A stretch of DNA of 64,000 nt from Candidatus Syntrophocurvum alkaliphilum (GCF_009734445.1 NZ_CP046457.1:930001-994000); one strand, 5' to 3'; positions 36,649 through 47,057 are shown, numbered from the stretch's first letter. A program made the numbers and translations. Notes: generated by a model not told the origin, from the sequence alone.

Positions 36649-37658
36649 TTGAAACGCCTATCTTATAAGTTAATGCTTTATTTTGGTTCACTTTTGGCTG
36701 TAATGTGCCTTAGTTTAATATTAATAGTTTATATTAATGTTTCTGATACTTTAGTTTCTGATGCTGAAGAGGATGTTATGGTTAAGTCTCAGCTTGTGTC
36801 TCAAATCATATCTACTGGCATGGAGAAGCATGTAGTAACAGTAGAACAAACTGCTTCTTTGGTTAGAATAAGAAGCATGGATTGGGATGTTCAACAGCCG
36901 TTATTGCAAGAGGAAGTAGAGCGTCACCAATTAGCACAACTCGGAGTAGTAACAGCTGATGGTATAGCAAGATTTAACGATGATACAACTGCAGATATAG
37001 CAGATAGGGATTATTTTCAAATTGCACTTAGAGGTGAATCTAATTATGCAGACCCAATTGTAAGCAGAATTGATGAATTCAATAGTTATACCAGTTGCTA
37101 GTCCAATAAGAGATGAAAGTAATAATGTTATTGCGGTTCTTTTAGCTATTTTGCCAATAGAATTTTTAGGTGATATTACTAATAGTATTCATGCAGAAGG
37201 TGACTCTTATGCATAATCATATTATAGAAAATTTGAAAGTATTATCTTTAATGCACGATATCGGGAAAATAGCCATTTCTGATTCTATATTAAATAAACC
37301 TGGAAGATTAAATAAAAAAGAATGCTTTGAAATGAAAAAGCATACTGAAATAGGACACCGGATAGCTGAAGTTACACCAGAATTTTCTCATATTGCACAC
37401 GAAAGATTTGATGGTAAAGGTTACCCACAAGGTTTAAAGGGATTATCAATCCCTCTAGAATCGAGAATTTTGGCAATAGTGGATGCTTATGATGCCATGA
37501 CTAATGACCGTGCTTATCGAAAAGCAATGAGTTGTAAAAAAGCTATTCAAGAAATAACAAAAAATTCTGGAACACAATTTGATCCTTTATTAGTAAAAGT
37601 TTTTACTGAAACAATTATAGATGAAAAAAAAACACCTAAAACAAGGGAGTATCCATAA
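36649..37658 (+). pseudogene. Broken Cache-domain / HD-GYP sensor gene
   Basis: The 5' part (36649-37101) encodes a membrane helix and a dCache-like sensor domain similar to the receptor at 42209 (shared VRSMDW and ADRDYFQ-type motifs). At about 37080 the frame shifts; the other frame continues IPVASPIRDESNNVIAVLLA to a stop at 37214-37216. A third piece in a new frame (from about 37200 to 37658) is the C-terminal part of an HD-GYP phosphodiesterase: LMHDIGKIAI, HTEIGHRIAE and HERFDGKGYP. The section between sensor and HD-GYP is missing. The gene has therefore suffered one frameshift plus an internal deletion. HD-GYP enzymes hydrolyse cyclic di-GMP; this copy cannot make a normal protein. Confidence 0.85.
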
Positions 37659-37794
37659 TTCCGTAAATGAAATTTAAGTTACTATGTTTTTATTAGATGT
37701 TTAGCATAATTTTACTAATAATTGGTTATGATATTTATGCTTACTTGCTAAAAAGGATAAAGCCGCTGAATGCAAGGGGGTTTCCCAAAAGAAT

Positions 37795-37847
37795 AAAGGA
37801 AGACTAGTTTTTTTAGGATTGGATAATTACTTAACTAGTCTTCCTTT
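37795..37847. terminator. Terminator between convergent genes
   Basis: A 15-bp stem AAAGGAAGACTAGTT/AACTAGTCTTCCTTT has a 23-nt loop and T-rich sequence on both sides. The rest of the 37659-37975 gap shows no gene. Confidence 0.75.
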
Positions 37848-37975
37848 TAATTTTTCTTTTACTTCAATTGCATTTTGCAGATATCTTGGCTGCTTCATCT
37901 TAGGTTAATGTTTGTTATACTTTTTAGATATGATATCTAGTACATTCTCTTATACTCTTTCATTCCATATAAATA

Positions 37976-39664
37976 TTAATATTTAAACTTTTTAATTTGT
38001 TCTTGCATATCTTCTGCTAATTTAGCAAGGCCCTGTGCTGCATTTGCAATTTCTTGAATTGAGGCTGTTTGCTCCTCTATAGATGCTGCAGCTTCTTCTG
38101 TACCTGCTGCATTCTCTTGTGCTATAGCTGATAAGCTTTGGATTACTTCTATAATTTCGTTTTTCTTTTGCTCCATTTCTACTCCTGATGCATTTAGTCT
38201 TTCTATAGCTTCTTGAGTGTTTTCTATAGCCCCAGCAATACCTTCAAATTTGCCTTTGGTATCAGTTACACTAGCAGTTTGCTCATCAACTATAGTTTTA
38301 ACTCCTTCTACAGTTTTTACTGCTTTGTTTGTTTTACTAGAAAGATCATTTATTATTGATTCTATCTCTTGTATAGAGTCATTAGATTGTTCGGCTAGTT
38401 TTCTTACTTCTTCAGCAACTACCGCAAAACCCTTACCATGTTCACCTGCTCGTGCTGCCTCAATTGCTGCATTTAGAGCTAGAAGATTTGTTTGATCAGC
38501 TATACTTTTTATAACTTCACTAGCTGTTTTAATTCCTTCTGCACTAGTATTAGTTTCTTGTATTACATCATATATTTCATCTGCTGCTTCATTGTTTTGG
38601 TTTGCTTTAAGTACTAGAGTTTCAAGTGTTTCAAATCCTTCGTCTTTTAGTTTATTTACTTCATCAACCGTTTGGTTTACTACTTGAACATATTCTTGTT
38701 CTTTATCCATTATATTACCTAGTTCATCAATTTTAACAGCCCCTTGCTCAGTACTTTTAGCTTGATCACCAGCTCCTTTTGCCATTTCTTCTATGCTTCT
38801 AGCCACTTCATTTGCTGTTGTAGATGTTTGATCACTAGTTGCAGTCATTTCCTCTGAGCTTGTTGCTACTTGCTCAGAAGCTTTTGATACATTCTTTATA
38901 GTTCTTCCTATATTTGAAGTAATTTTTTCAATCGCATTTGCAATTTTTCCTATTTCATCTTTTCTTTCTAAATATTCAGGAGGTATTTCTGCTTTGAGGT
39001 TTAAATTAGATACTTCTTCAGTATATCCCACAATGTTATCAATTATCTTGCCAAGTTTTATTGTAACTATATAGACACCTACAACAACTATAACAAATAT
39101 AATTGCTAAAAATATACCTATATCTCTTTGGGCTGAAAATGCTACTGAACGTATTTCATCATTGCTAATTCCCACAAACCACATTCCAATAATATTTCCA
39201 TATGTATCTTCAATGGGAGTGTAGATTGTAAAATGAGATTCACCAAGTATATCGGCTTCACCAACAAAAGTTTCTCCATCAACTAATACACTTTGTGCTA
39301 CTTCTGATGAAACTTGGGTGCCAACAGCTCTGTTTCCATTTTCCATAACATTTGTAGATATTCTAGTATCATCTAAAAAAACAGTTGCCAAAGAGCCCGT
39401 CGCATCTCTTAGGCTATCTACTAATTCAGTATCATTGTTAATCAGATGTTCTCCTTTATAAAGCTGTCCATCTCGTACTTCCCACTCACCCGGATACATA
39501 ACATCTGCTAAAGTAAGTCCTATGTTGCTATCGGAATTTAATTTATCCTCAACTAATATTGATTGAATTGCATTACTGCTCATAATAAACATTCCTATAG
39601 CAATTGTAAGCACTACTGCTATACTAAAAAATAGCAGACGTTCCTTTAGTCCTAAATTTTTCAT
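37976..39664 (-). CDS. Methyl-accepting chemotaxis protein with single Cache domain
   Basis: A 562-aa receptor. A membrane helix (about 10-30), an extracellular sCache-type domain (about 35-180, with [18 protein letters not shown]), a second helix (about 183-205), HAMP (about 205-260) and a long coiled-coil signalling domain with the hairpin tip [16 protein letters not shown] are seen. The signalling part from about residue 265 is almost identical to that of the receptor at 42209, while sensor domains differ. The start follows GAGGAGG. It ends FKY without a CheR-binding pentapeptide. Confidence 0.95.
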   Translation of the reverse strand: MKNLGLKERLLFFSIAVVLTIAIGMFIMSSNAIQSILVEDKLNSDSNIGLTLADVMYPGEWEVRDGQLYKGEHLINNDTELVDSLRDATGSLATVFLDDTRISTNVMENGNRAVGTQVSSEVAQSVLVDGETFVGEADILGESHFTIYTPIEDTYGNIIGMWFVGISNDEIRSVAFSAQRDIGIFLAIIFVIVVVGVYIVTIKLGKIIDNIVGYTEEVSNLNLKAEIPPEYLERKDEIGKIANAIEKITSNIGRTIKNVSKASEQVATSSEEMTATSDQTSTTANEVARSIEEMAKGAGDQAKSTEQGAVKIDELGNIMDKEQEYVQVVNQTVDEVNKLKDEGFETLETLVLKANQNNEAADEIYDVIQETNTSAEGIKTASEVIKSIADQTNLLALNAAIEAARAGEHGKGFAVVAEEVRKLAEQSNDSIQEIESIINDLSSKTNKAVKTVEGVKTIVDEQTASVTDTKGKFEGIAGAIENTQEAIERLNASGVEMEQKKNEIIEVIQSLSAIAQENAAGTEEAAASIEEQTASIQEIANAAQGLAKLAEDMQEQIKKFKY

Positions 39665-39682
39665 AACATACCTCCTCGTATA

Positions 39683-39727
39683 ATATGTTTAGTTCCACTT
39701 TTGAAATGGCCTAAACATATTTTTTTA
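39683..39727 (+). terminator. Hairpin with T-run upstream of the IS110 region
   Basis: ATATGTTTAG/CTAAACATAT (39683-39692 with 39711-39720) is followed by seven T. It could stop plus-strand transcription into the IS, or fold in the 5' leader of the receptor gene on the other strand. Confidence 0.5.
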
Positions 39728-39737
39728 TTTTATTTAA

Positions 39738-39962
39738 GATATCCCAGTGCTAATCTATTCATAAGAACGATTGGCGAAGGAAAATTCTTCCTCTCCTTGC
39801 AAAACCTAAACGGTTATTGCCAATAAAGCGTGCTTCCTGACTTAGTTGCCATATTCTGCTTACTCAGATGCTGCATCCCTTTGACTAGCCAGCAGCAAGG
39901 TATTTTTCAAAGGTGAATGCTAATAATGCGAGGTTGCAGTCAGCTTCTAAGATTGGGATATC
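39738..39962 (+). ncRNA. Candidate IS110 bridge RNA region
   Basis: GATATCCCA at 39738-39746 pairs perfectly with TGGGATATC at 39954-39962, enclosing several hairpins: ATTGGC/GCCAAT, GGAA/TTCC and CCTTTGA/TCAAAGG. IS110-group elements encode a bridge RNA in the left non-coding end whose loops pair with donor and target DNA. Position and structure fit. I could not identify the binding loops, because the insertion boundaries are unknown. Confidence 0.5.
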
Positions 39963-40012
39963 TCCTTTAATAATTGTTCCACCATTATCTTCCTATGAAA
40001 GGTGGTGATTTG

Positions 40013-41287
40013 ATGAAGAACAATGTTCTATCAACTTTATTCGTTGGTATTGATGTTAGTTCAAAAACCAATGTTTTGTGTGCTCTTGATTTTCAAGGTA
40101 ATAAACTCCTAAGTTTAAAGACTCAAAATAATCAACCAGGTGCTGAAGCTATTTTAGATAGTATTGTTACTTGTTTAAATTCCAATGGCTTAAAATATGT
40201 GGTTATAGCTTTAGAATCAACCTCATTTTATAGTACTCATATTGCTAATTTTCTTTCCTCTAACCAAGACTTATTGTTTTTTAAGCCTCTAGTCTACTGT
40301 CTTAACCCTAAGTCTGTTGCTAATTACAGAAAATCTTTTGTTGATATGAATAAGACCGATCCGTTAGATGCTTTTGTAATTGCCGACTTCGCTAGAGTTG
40401 GTCGAATTACTTGCAAACCTTGGCGCGGCGCTCAGTTTCTTGCTTTGCAAAGACTTTCTAGGCATAGACTTCATTTGGTTGAATGTATTACCAGAGAAAA
40501 AGCGTATATGGTTTCTAATATTTATTTAAAGTTTAGTGAGTTGGCTGTTTTGGATAAAGATAACAAGCCTTTTTCTAATACCTATGGCACTACTTCTGCT
40601 GCTGTTTTAACTGAATTTTTATCTCTAGACGATATTACTTATTCTTCTATTGATGATCTTGTAGCTTTTGTGTCTGCTAAGGGTAAGAATCGTTTTGCTA
40701 ATCCTTATGAGACCGCTAAGCTACTGCAAAAAGCAGCTAGAGATTCTTATCGTTTAGATAAAATGTTATATGAGCCTTTAAACACCTCAATTGCTTCTTC
40801 CTTTAATATAATTAAGGCCTTCGAAGATGAAATAAAAACTATTGATAAAGCTATTACAAAAACTATTAAAGGTCTTAATACTACAGAGTATCAATCTCTT
40901 ATTTCAGTTCCAGGCATCGGACCAGTGCTTGCTAGCGGTATTCTTGCCGAAATAGGTACTATTTCTTCCTTTGACTCTCACGATGCTTTTGCTAAATATG
41001 CTGGTCTTACCTGGAGAGTAAACCAATCTGGAAACTATTCTGCTGATGATACTCGTATGACTAAAACTGGTAATAAATATCTAAGGTATTACTTAATCGA
41101 GGCTGCAAATAGCGTTAAGAACCATGTGCCTGAATACAAAGATTTTTACCTTAAAAAATATAGTGAAGTAACTACTCACCAACACAAAAGAGCACTCGCA
41201 CTTACATCGCGTAAATTAGTACGTCTGATTTTTGGCTTGCTGACTAAAAATCAAATTTACTCCAGCAATAAAGTTGGAGAAGTTTAA
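40013..41287 (+). CDS. IS110-family transposase (DEDD recombinase)
   Basis: A 424-aa protein. The N-terminal RuvC-like DEDD domain shows FVGIDVSSKTN, ALESTSFYS, and NKTDPLDAFVIADFAR. The C-terminal Tnp domain shows SVPGIGPVLASGILAEIG, FAKYAGL and the Ser region NQSGNYSADDTRMTKTGN. I start at the ATG at 40013, just after GGTGGTG; the frame continues 13 codons upstream from a TTG. The gene appears intact. Confidence 0.95.
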   Translation: MKNNVLSTLFVGIDVSSKTNVLCALDFQGNKLLSLKTQNNQPGAEAILDSIVTCLNSNGLKYVVIALESTSFYSTHIANFLSSNQDLLFFKPLVYCLNPKSVANYRKSFVDMNKTDPLDAFVIADFARVGRITCKPWRGAQFLALQRLSRHRLHLVECITREKAYMVSNIYLKFSELAVLDKDNKPFSNTYGTTSAAVLTEFLSLDDITYSSIDDLVAFVSAKGKNRFANPYETAKLLQKAARDSYRLDKMLYEPLNTSIASSFNIIKAFEDEIKTIDKAITKTIKGLNTTEYQSLISVPGIGPVLASGILAEIGTISSFDSHDAFAKYAGLTWRVNQSGNYSADDTRMTKTGNKYLRYYLIEAANSVKNHVPEYKDFYLKKYSEVTTHQHKRALALTSRKLVRLIFGLLTKNQIYSSNKVGEV

Positions 41288-41304
41288 TTAAAATCTTCCT
41301 TCCT

Positions 41305-41337
41305 AACCTATTTTTTTTGTTGCAAAACGATAGGTTT
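41305..41337 (+). terminator. Possible terminator after the IS110 transposase
   Basis: AACCTA/TAGGTT arms enclose a T-rich loop; a weak hairpin 18 bp after the stop codon. Confidence 0.5.
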
Positions 41338-41471
41338 AATTTGTGTTGCCCTTTTTTAAATAAACGATTAGTTTTCTTTAAAATTTGTGTCTTGACATAT
41401 TACCAGATTGCTTAATATATTTATTAATTTCTTTTCACTTTTGTGTTGAATCTTTTAATTGCAAAAATCAT

Positions 41472-41942
41472 CTAATTTATTTTTGCTAACTCTTCATTTT
41501 CTATTTTGTTAAAAACATTTTCTAGTTCTAGTAGAACAATTAATCTTTTATCTACTTTAGCTATACCATTTATATAATCACTACTGACACCACCTATAAC
41601 ATCAGTAGTTTCTTCTATGTTTTCTGCCGACAATCTTAAAACTTCTGAAACTTCATCAACAATAACTCCTATAAAGTTCTCATTTAAGTTACAAACAATA
41701 ATACGGGACTGATCAGTTAGTTTGCTTTTTATATTAAAAAAACGTTTTTTAAGATCAATAATTGGAATTACATTTCCACGTAAATTAATTATACCTTCAA
41801 CAAAATCAGGCATCTGCGGCATTTTAGTTATCTCTAATAATCTATTAATTTCTTGAACTTTTTCTATAGATACTCCATATTCAATTTGATCTTTATCGAC
41901 AAATAACGAGAAAACAACAACTTGTAATTCTTTTTGACTCAT
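41472..41942 (-). CDS. cheW: CheW-like chemotaxis adaptor
   Basis: This 156-aa CheW protein has EYGVSIEKVQEINRL, VEGIINLRGNVIPIIDL and GVIVDEVSEVLRL. It is about three-quarters identical by eye to the CheW at 44254, which lies on the other side of the receptor gene, so the pair looks duplicated. The ATG has GGGGTGGAGGG upstream. It lies downstream of the receptor with a terminator between. Confidence 0.93.
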   Translation of the reverse strand: MSQKELQVVVFSLFVDKDQIEYGVSIEKVQEINRLLEITKMPQMPDFVEGIINLRGNVIPIIDLKKRFFNIKSKLTDQSRIIVCNLNENFIGVIVDEVSEVLRLSAENIEETTDVIGGVSSDYINGIAKVDKRLIVLLELENVFNKIENEELAKIN

Positions 41943-42148
41943 AGACCCTCCACCCCCTATGCTACCTTGGTATATTTGTTTTTAACAAATTATTGATATA
42001 TCAAATTTTCAAATCTTCTATTCTTTTAGAAATAATTTCTACAAAAATTTTAATATTCCTTTTTATATAGGTATTTTTTCACAGTTAATGTTATTTCTTG
42101 GTCCTATAAAAATATATAATAATTTTATAAAGATAAAAATAAAAACAC

Positions 42149-42176
42149 CCCCTATTTAGTAAAATTTAAATAGGGG
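42149..42176 (-). terminator. Terminator after the dCache receptor gene
   Basis: CCCCTATTT/AAATAGGGG is followed on the minus strand by GTGTTTTTATTTTT, 33 bp past the stop codon. Confidence 0.8.
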
Positions 42177-42208
42177 ATGTGGGGGAATAATTATTAAAAG
42201 CTTATTTA

Positions 42209-44200
42209 TTAATACTTAAACTGTTTAATTTGTTCTTGCATCTCCTCTGCTAATTTAGCAAGTCCTTGTGCGGCACCTGCAATCTCCTGGATTGAGGCTG
42301 TTTGTTCTTCTATAGATGCAGCGGCTTCTTCTGTACCTGCTGCATTTTCTTCTGCTATAGCTGATAGACTTTGGACTACTTCGATTATCTCGTTTTTCTT
42401 GTTCTCCATTTCTACACCTGATGCATTTAGTCTTTCTATAGCTTCTTGAGTGTTTTCTATAGCCCCAGCAATACCTTCAAATTTGCCTTTGGTATCGGTT
42501 ACACTAGCAGTTTGTTCATCAACTATGGTCTTAACTCCTTCTACTGTTTTTACTGCTTGGTTAGTTTTAGTTGAAAGATCATTTATTATTGTTTCTATTT
42601 CTTGTATTGAATTATTTGATTGTTCAGCTAGTTTTCTTACTTCCTCAGCAACTACAGCAAAGCCTTTACCATGTTCACCTGCTCGTGCTGCCTCAATAGC
42701 TGCATTAAGTGCAAGTAGGTTTGTCTGTTCGGCAATACTCTTTATAACTTCACTAGCTGTTTTAATTCCTTCTGCACTAGTATTAGTTTCTTGTATTACA
42801 CCATATATTTCATCTGCTGCTTCATTATTTTGGTTTGCTTTAGTTACTAGAGTTTCTAGGGTTTCAAACCCTTCGTCCTTTAGTTTGTTTACTTCATCAA
42901 CTGTTTGATTTACTACTTGAACATATTCTTGTTCTTCGTTAATTATATTACCTAGTTCATCAATCTTAGCCGCTCCTTGCTCGGTTCCTCTAGCTTGATC
43001 ACCAGCACCTTTGGCCATTTCTTCTATACTTCTAGCTACTTCATCTGCTGTAGTAGATGTTTGGTCACTAGTTGCAGTCATCTCCTCTGAGCTTGCTGCT
43101 ACTTGATCAGAAGCTTGTGAAATACTATTAATTGTATCTCGTAATGCTTCAATCAAAGTTTGGAATGCTTGAGCTAATTCACCTATTTCATCTTTTCTGT
43201 TTAGGTCTTGCTCAGGTACATCTATACTTAAATCTAAGTTAGCCATTGCTTTTGCTCGTTCTACAGTTGCACTAATTGGAACTGTTATCTGACGACCTAT
43301 AAAATACGCAACTGCTAAGCCTAAAGCTACGAAAACCAAGGCTGCTAATCCTATACCGGTTTGTAAAGCACCTAAGCCTGACATTACATCACTGCGTAGA
43401 GCAGCTACACCAACACTCCATTCAGTACCTTCAACTGGTGAAAAGCCCATGTAAACTTCTCTATCATCTAAGTTAACATAACTACCAAAATCTCTTTCAC
43501 CTTGTATCATTCTATTCTGTACTTCAGCTATTGGTGCTAATGCACTATCCTGTCTTGCTTCTTCTATAAAGTTTCTTTGGTCAAATATAAATTCTTCATC
43601 TGGATGAGCAATAATAGTACCATTTTCATCAATTACGTAAGCATATCCACCTTCACCAAAATCAACTTCATTAGTTATTGCACTTAAAGCCATTCCATCC
43701 ATTGCTGCCATTAATACTCCAGCAATACTTTCATTTTCATCATAAATAGGGGCGGCAATAACTAATACTATCGTATTATCTACTCTACTTACTACAGGTT
43801 CTAGAACTGAATTACCCTGCATAGCTTCTTGGAAATAGCTACGGTCTTCTATTTGATCTACCTGCCCATTAGTCATTCTTATATGACCATCAGTAGTAGC
43901 TACACCCATAAAATCATAATCATTTCGCTCTGCTTCCTCGTTAAGTGCTGGATATTGTTCTTCCCAGTCCATACTTCTAACAGCATTACGATTTGCTACC
44001 CCCTCTACAATATTAGTTTGAGCTTCATGTGCTCTTGCTACTACTGCTGCTACTTGGTCAGCCAACTCGGGCAAATTTTGCCTTTGGTTATCTTCTAAGG
44101 CATTAGATGCACTATTATAAGCAATTAAGCCTAAACCACCTGCAACAACTAAAAGAGTTGCTGTGATATAGACCATAATTTTTTTTCCGATACTTTTCAT
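42209..44200 (-). CDS. Methyl-accepting chemotaxis protein with dCache_1 domain
   Basis: A 663-aa receptor: membrane helix (about 8-28), a double Cache sensor (about 35-275, with [26 protein letters not shown], and [21 protein letters not shown]), second helix (about 280-302), HAMP, and a signalling coiled coil ending FKY. dCache_1 domains typically bind amino acids or other small ligands in the outer lobe. The signalling region is nearly identical to the receptor at 37976. It sits between two CheW genes, and 53 bp separate it from the upstream one. Confidence 0.96.
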   Translation of the reverse strand: MKSIGKKIMVYITATLLVVAGGLGLIAYNSASNALEDNQRQNLPELADQVAAVVARAHEAQTNIVEGVANRNAVRSMDWEEQYPALNEEAERNDYDFMGVATTDGHIRMTNGQVDQIEDRSYFQEAMQGNSVLEPVVSRVDNTIVLVIAAPIYDENESIAGVLMAAMDGMALSAITNEVDFGEGGYAYVIDENGTIIAHPDEEFIFDQRNFIEEARQDSALAPIAEVQNRMIQGERDFGSYVNLDDREVYMGFSPVEGTEWSVGVAALRSDVMSGLGALQTGIGLAALVFVALGLAVAYFIGRQITVPISATVERAKAMANLDLSIDVPEQDLNRKDEIGELAQAFQTLIEALRDTINSISQASDQVAASSEEMTATSDQTSTTADEVARSIEEMAKGAGDQARGTEQGAAKIDELGNIINEEQEYVQVVNQTVDEVNKLKDEGFETLETLVTKANQNNEAADEIYGVIQETNTSAEGIKTASEVIKSIAEQTNLLALNAAIEAARAGEHGKGFAVVAEEVRKLAEQSNNSIQEIETIINDLSTKTNQAVKTVEGVKTIVDEQTASVTDTKGKFEGIAGAIENTQEAIERLNASGVEMENKKNEIIEVVQSLSAIAEENAAGTEEAAASIEEQTASIQEIAGAAQGLAKLAEEMQEQIKQFKY

Positions 44201-44253
44201 TGTCCATTTACCTCCAAAATTGTTCTAAAATAAGTTTAAAAATATTTTAAATT

Positions 44254-44724
44254 CTAACTAACTTCAATTAATTCGCTTTTTTCTAGTTTAGAAAATACGT
44301 TTTCTAATTCTAAAAGAACAATTAACCTATCCCCAATTTTTGATATGCCAGCTATGTAATCACTGCTAATACTACTTATTACATCATTAGTGTTTTCAAT
44401 ACTATCAGCAGGCAATTTCAAAACCTCGGAAACCGCATCAACTATTATTCCTATGTAAGTACCTTCTAAATCACAAACAATGATTCTTGATTGTTCAGTT
44501 TGTGCACTCTCTGTAATAAAGAAACGCTTCTTTAGGTCAATTATTGGTATAATATTTCCTCTTAAGTTAACTATTCCTTCAACAAATTCGGGGGCTTCGG
44601 GGATTTTTGTTATTGCTAATAACCGGTTAATTTCTTGTACTGACTCAATTGGCACACCGAACTCAATTTGGTCTTCCTCTATAAATAGAGTAAAAACTAC
44701 TACTTGTAATTCTTGCTGACTCAT
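44254..44724 (-). CDS. cheW: CheW-like chemotaxis adaptor
   Basis: A 156-aa CheW with EFGVPIESVQEINRL, VEGIVNLRGNIIPIIDL and GIIVDAVSEVLKL. The start follows GGAGGGAGGG. It leads the cheW-receptor-cheW run on the minus strand, so the promoter should be in the 44725-45252 gap. No CheA, CheR or CheB gene is in the window. Confidence 0.94.
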   Translation of the reverse strand: MSQQELQVVVFTLFIEEDQIEFGVPIESVQEINRLLAITKIPEAPEFVEGIVNLRGNIIPIIDLKKRFFITESAQTEQSRIIVCDLEGTYIGIIVDAVSEVLKLPADSIENTNDVISSISSDYIAGISKIGDRLIVLLELENVFSKLEKSELIEVS

Positions 44725-45252
44725 TTACTAACCCTCCCTCCTTGTTTAAAATCTTTAATAATTAAAACTTGTTATTGGTAAACCTTTTGTATTGAATTGA
44801 GATATTTTTAGTTAATTCTTCCTGTATTGTTACACACTTTTTATCTTTTCAACATTTTACCCAAATTTCCTTTAAAAAAGATAACCGAAATTGCGACATT
44901 TGTCGTTTATTTCTTGGGTCAATCGTAAGCATTGTTTTTGCTGTAAATATTATGTTATTGAAATAAAACTAGAAAAAGTTAGTAAGTTAATACAAAAATC
45001 AATAGTGTTTTTGGGCATTGTCGTCTATTCAAGCTCATTTATTACTTAATAATATCTGTTTAATTGTAAATGGAATAATTAAGATAGATAAGTATATTTA
45101 TACAGGTAAGTATTAATTTTCGTGGTAGGATGATTATGTTTTTTTCAAAAATATTCATAGGACTGGTGTGAATGGTTTTAGTTTTTGCAGTAAAATCAAC
45201 CTTTATTTAGGGATTATTTATATACAGGGGGGGGATTCTTCGGACTAAATGG
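44725..45252. other. AT-rich intergenic region
   Basis: No gene is recognisable. It should hold the promoter of the chemosensory genes. A short stretch at about 45187-45202 (TTTTTGCAGTAAAATC) resembles the right end of the miniature element at 59938-60163 and may be a relic; this is weak. Confidence 0.4.
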
Positions 45253-45657
45253 TTAGTAATATAGATTAATGTTATATTTATCTTTCATTGTTTTTAAATA
45301 GTCTTCATAATGATTACAACTTACTCCACATAAACATAATTTAGATTCTAATCTTTTTTGTATTATATGCTTATAATTATTAAATTCCGTATTAACTTTA
45401 GCTATTTTTTTATTTAAATAAACATATATCATTACTGTTATAATACAAATATTTAATAATAGATAATTAATGGTACCTTCAAACCAATTTCTTATATCAA
45501 TACCGTTAATAACAAAAAACAAAATACTTAAAGATATCAAAAATATTGTAATAAACTTATTTATATAAACTAAGGTTTCTTTTTGTTTGCTACATTCAAT
45601 AAGTTTTGCTGTAACTACTTTTGAAGACTCAGATAGATAAGTTAAATCTGTCATCAT
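45253..45657 (-). CDS. Small membrane protein with a C-terminal cysteine motif
   Basis: A 134-aa protein not recognised. Two membrane helices (about 34-51 and 61-80) are followed by a charged helix and a cytoplasmic tail with CLCGVSCNHYEDYL, three clustered Cys plus His, possibly binding a metal. The start has AAAGGAG upstream. It is a lone gene. Confidence 0.6.
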   Translation of the reverse strand: MMTDLTYLSESSKVVTAKLIECSKQKETLVYINKFITIFLISLSILFFVINGIDIRNWFEGTINYLLLNICIITVMIYVYLNKKIAKVNTEFNNYKHIIQKRLESKLCLCGVSCNHYEDYLKTMKDKYNINLYY

Positions 45658-45744
45658 ATGTACTCCTTTAGTTATTATTTATTTAAATATATTTATGTAT
45701 AAATAATAAAAAAAAGAAGTATTTACCTTTTTTTATATTAACAC

Positions 45745-45779
45745 AAAAAGACCTTTATCATTTTGATAAAGGTCTTTTT
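45745..45779. terminator. Bidirectional terminator
   Basis: A perfect 16-bp hairpin, AAAAAGACCTTTATCA with TGATAAAGGTCTTTTT, 3-nt loop. It lies beside the inverted-repeat element at 45789-46040. Confidence 0.85.
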
Positions 45780-45788
45780 TATTTTAGA

Positions 45789-46040
45789 TTAGGGTGGCGG
45801 AGAATAAACCTACTGTGATAATCAAAAAACTAAATAACCTCTCTTTTTAGGATACCGCCTTGTATAATAACCGATAAACTTATTTTTTAAAAATTCGAAG
45901 AGTTTTTTATTATTTAATAACCGTGGTTAAGAATCTAATAACTTTCTTAGGGGTTCAAGTAACTTTAATCTTCTAAAAACTATGAATCTTGGATACTTTT
46001 TAATTGACCTTTGAAAAACTATTATTTCTCCGCCACCTAA
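45789..46040. repeat. Single-copy 252-bp element with terminal inverted repeats
   Basis: TTAGGGTGGCGGAGAATAA at the left matches the reverse complement of the right end (TTATTTCTCCGCCACCTAA) with one insertion-deletion difference. The inside is AT-rich and non-coding, with three AATAACC motifs. I see no clear target duplication. It could be a miniature transposable element or the closing stem of a structured RNA. No second copy is in the window. Confidence 0.55.
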
Positions 46041-46097
46041 CTTTATTATAAGTATATTAATTCAAAATATCAAGTAGTAAAAATAAAATTTTTAGTG

Positions 46098-47027
46098 TTA
46101 TTTACAATTAACTTTTGTCTTAATATCTAATAAATTTGTTGCATTTTTATAAAAGATCATCTCTTCTAATATTTTATCTCCTTCACATGCATATTTTACT
46201 GTTTTAATGGAAGGTATTCTATTAGTAAAAGGCCAATCTGAAGCAAACATAATTTTTTCTGCTCCAAATATTTTAATGAGTTTATTTATATTAGCAGGAG
46301 GTTGAAAACTTGTATCAAGCCAAATATTCTTACAGTCTTTTAATTGTTTACATACTTCATCAATTTGAGATAGTCCTGCATGTCCAATAATAAAATTTAT
46401 ATGAGGAAAGGTTCTGACTAAAACATTTAAGTAATTAATCTTCCCATAATCTGGTATGTTTTTATGTTGTTCATTTTTTAGATAATAATAAGCAATACCA
46501 GCATGTACTAATATTGGTTTTTTCCAATATGAAAACAATTCAATAACATCAAAAACACGTTCATTATTTAGAGCTATTTTTTGTATTATTGGATGCAGTT
46601 TTAATCCTAAAGCTCCTATATTTATATCGTGTTGAAATTTTTTCTTTAAATCATTAATATTATCAAAATCAACACTAGTAAAAAATAATATCCTATCGTC
46701 AAACTTAGATGCATTGTATAAATCCTCAATAGTAACATTGGGCTCAATAGGCATACAAACTGTATATATGATATCTGTATTTTTTAATGAAAGTCTATAG
46801 TTTTCCAAAGTAGCTGTAAAATTTCTAGCCCTTTGAGCTTTTGTAGACCAATAACCAAAAACAGTATAAGGTATAGAATTCATTCCTATTTCCTGCATGT
46901 GATTTTTTTCATTTATATTTTGTGGATCAAACTCTACTGGTAATTTAACTCCTGTTTCATAAATTAATTTCCCTCCATCATTGTATAATATGTCTCCTAA
47001 ATGACAATGTACATCTATTATATTCAC
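46098..47027 (-). CDS. Amidohydrolase-family metal-dependent hydrolase
   Basis: A 309-aa TIM-barrel hydrolase of the amidohydrolase-2 type. DVHCHLGD (metal site), GALGLKLHP, PILVHAG, FIIGHAGLSQ and MFASDWPF are visible, in the normal order. The likely reactions are hydrolysis or decarboxylation of a small carboxylic substrate, not assignable further. Start is GTG at 47025-47027. No neighbour gives a pathway. Confidence 0.85.
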   Translation of the reverse strand: MNIIDVHCHLGDILYNDGGKLIYETGVKLPVEFDPQNINEKNHMQEIGMNSIPYTVFGYWSTKAQRARNFTATLENYRLSLKNTDIIYTVCMPIEPNVTIEDLYNASKFDDRILFFTSVDFDNINDLKKKFQHDINIGALGLKLHPIIQKIALNNERVFDVIELFSYWKKPILVHAGIAYYYLKNEQHKNIPDYGKINYLNVLVRTFPHINFIIGHAGLSQIDEVCKQLKDCKNIWLDTSFQPPANINKLIKIFGAEKIMFASDWPFTNRIPSIKTVKYACEGDKILEEMIFYKNATNLLDIKTKVNCK

Positions 47028-47057
47028 TAAATCATCACCTATATTTTTTTAATATTT

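Larger units (their letters stand above)
39728..41340 (+). mobile_element. IS110-family insertion sequence (ends approximate)
   Basis: A transposase gene sits with about 275 bp of structured non-coding DNA on its left, as in IS110 elements. These lack terminal inverted repeats and usually make no target duplication, so I cannot set the ends exactly. The element lies between a receptor gene and a cheW gene of the chemosensory cluster without breaking either. Confidence 0.65.

Noticed and set aside
42450-42908. 152-codon plus-strand frame within the dCache receptor (and a similar one at 38217-38495)
   Set aside because: Both are antisense to the conserved receptor signalling domain and arise from its codon pattern.
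45187-45202. Fifth copy of the miniature element
   Set aside because: Only about 16 bp resemble the right end; no internal arms or second end are present. At most it is a relic.
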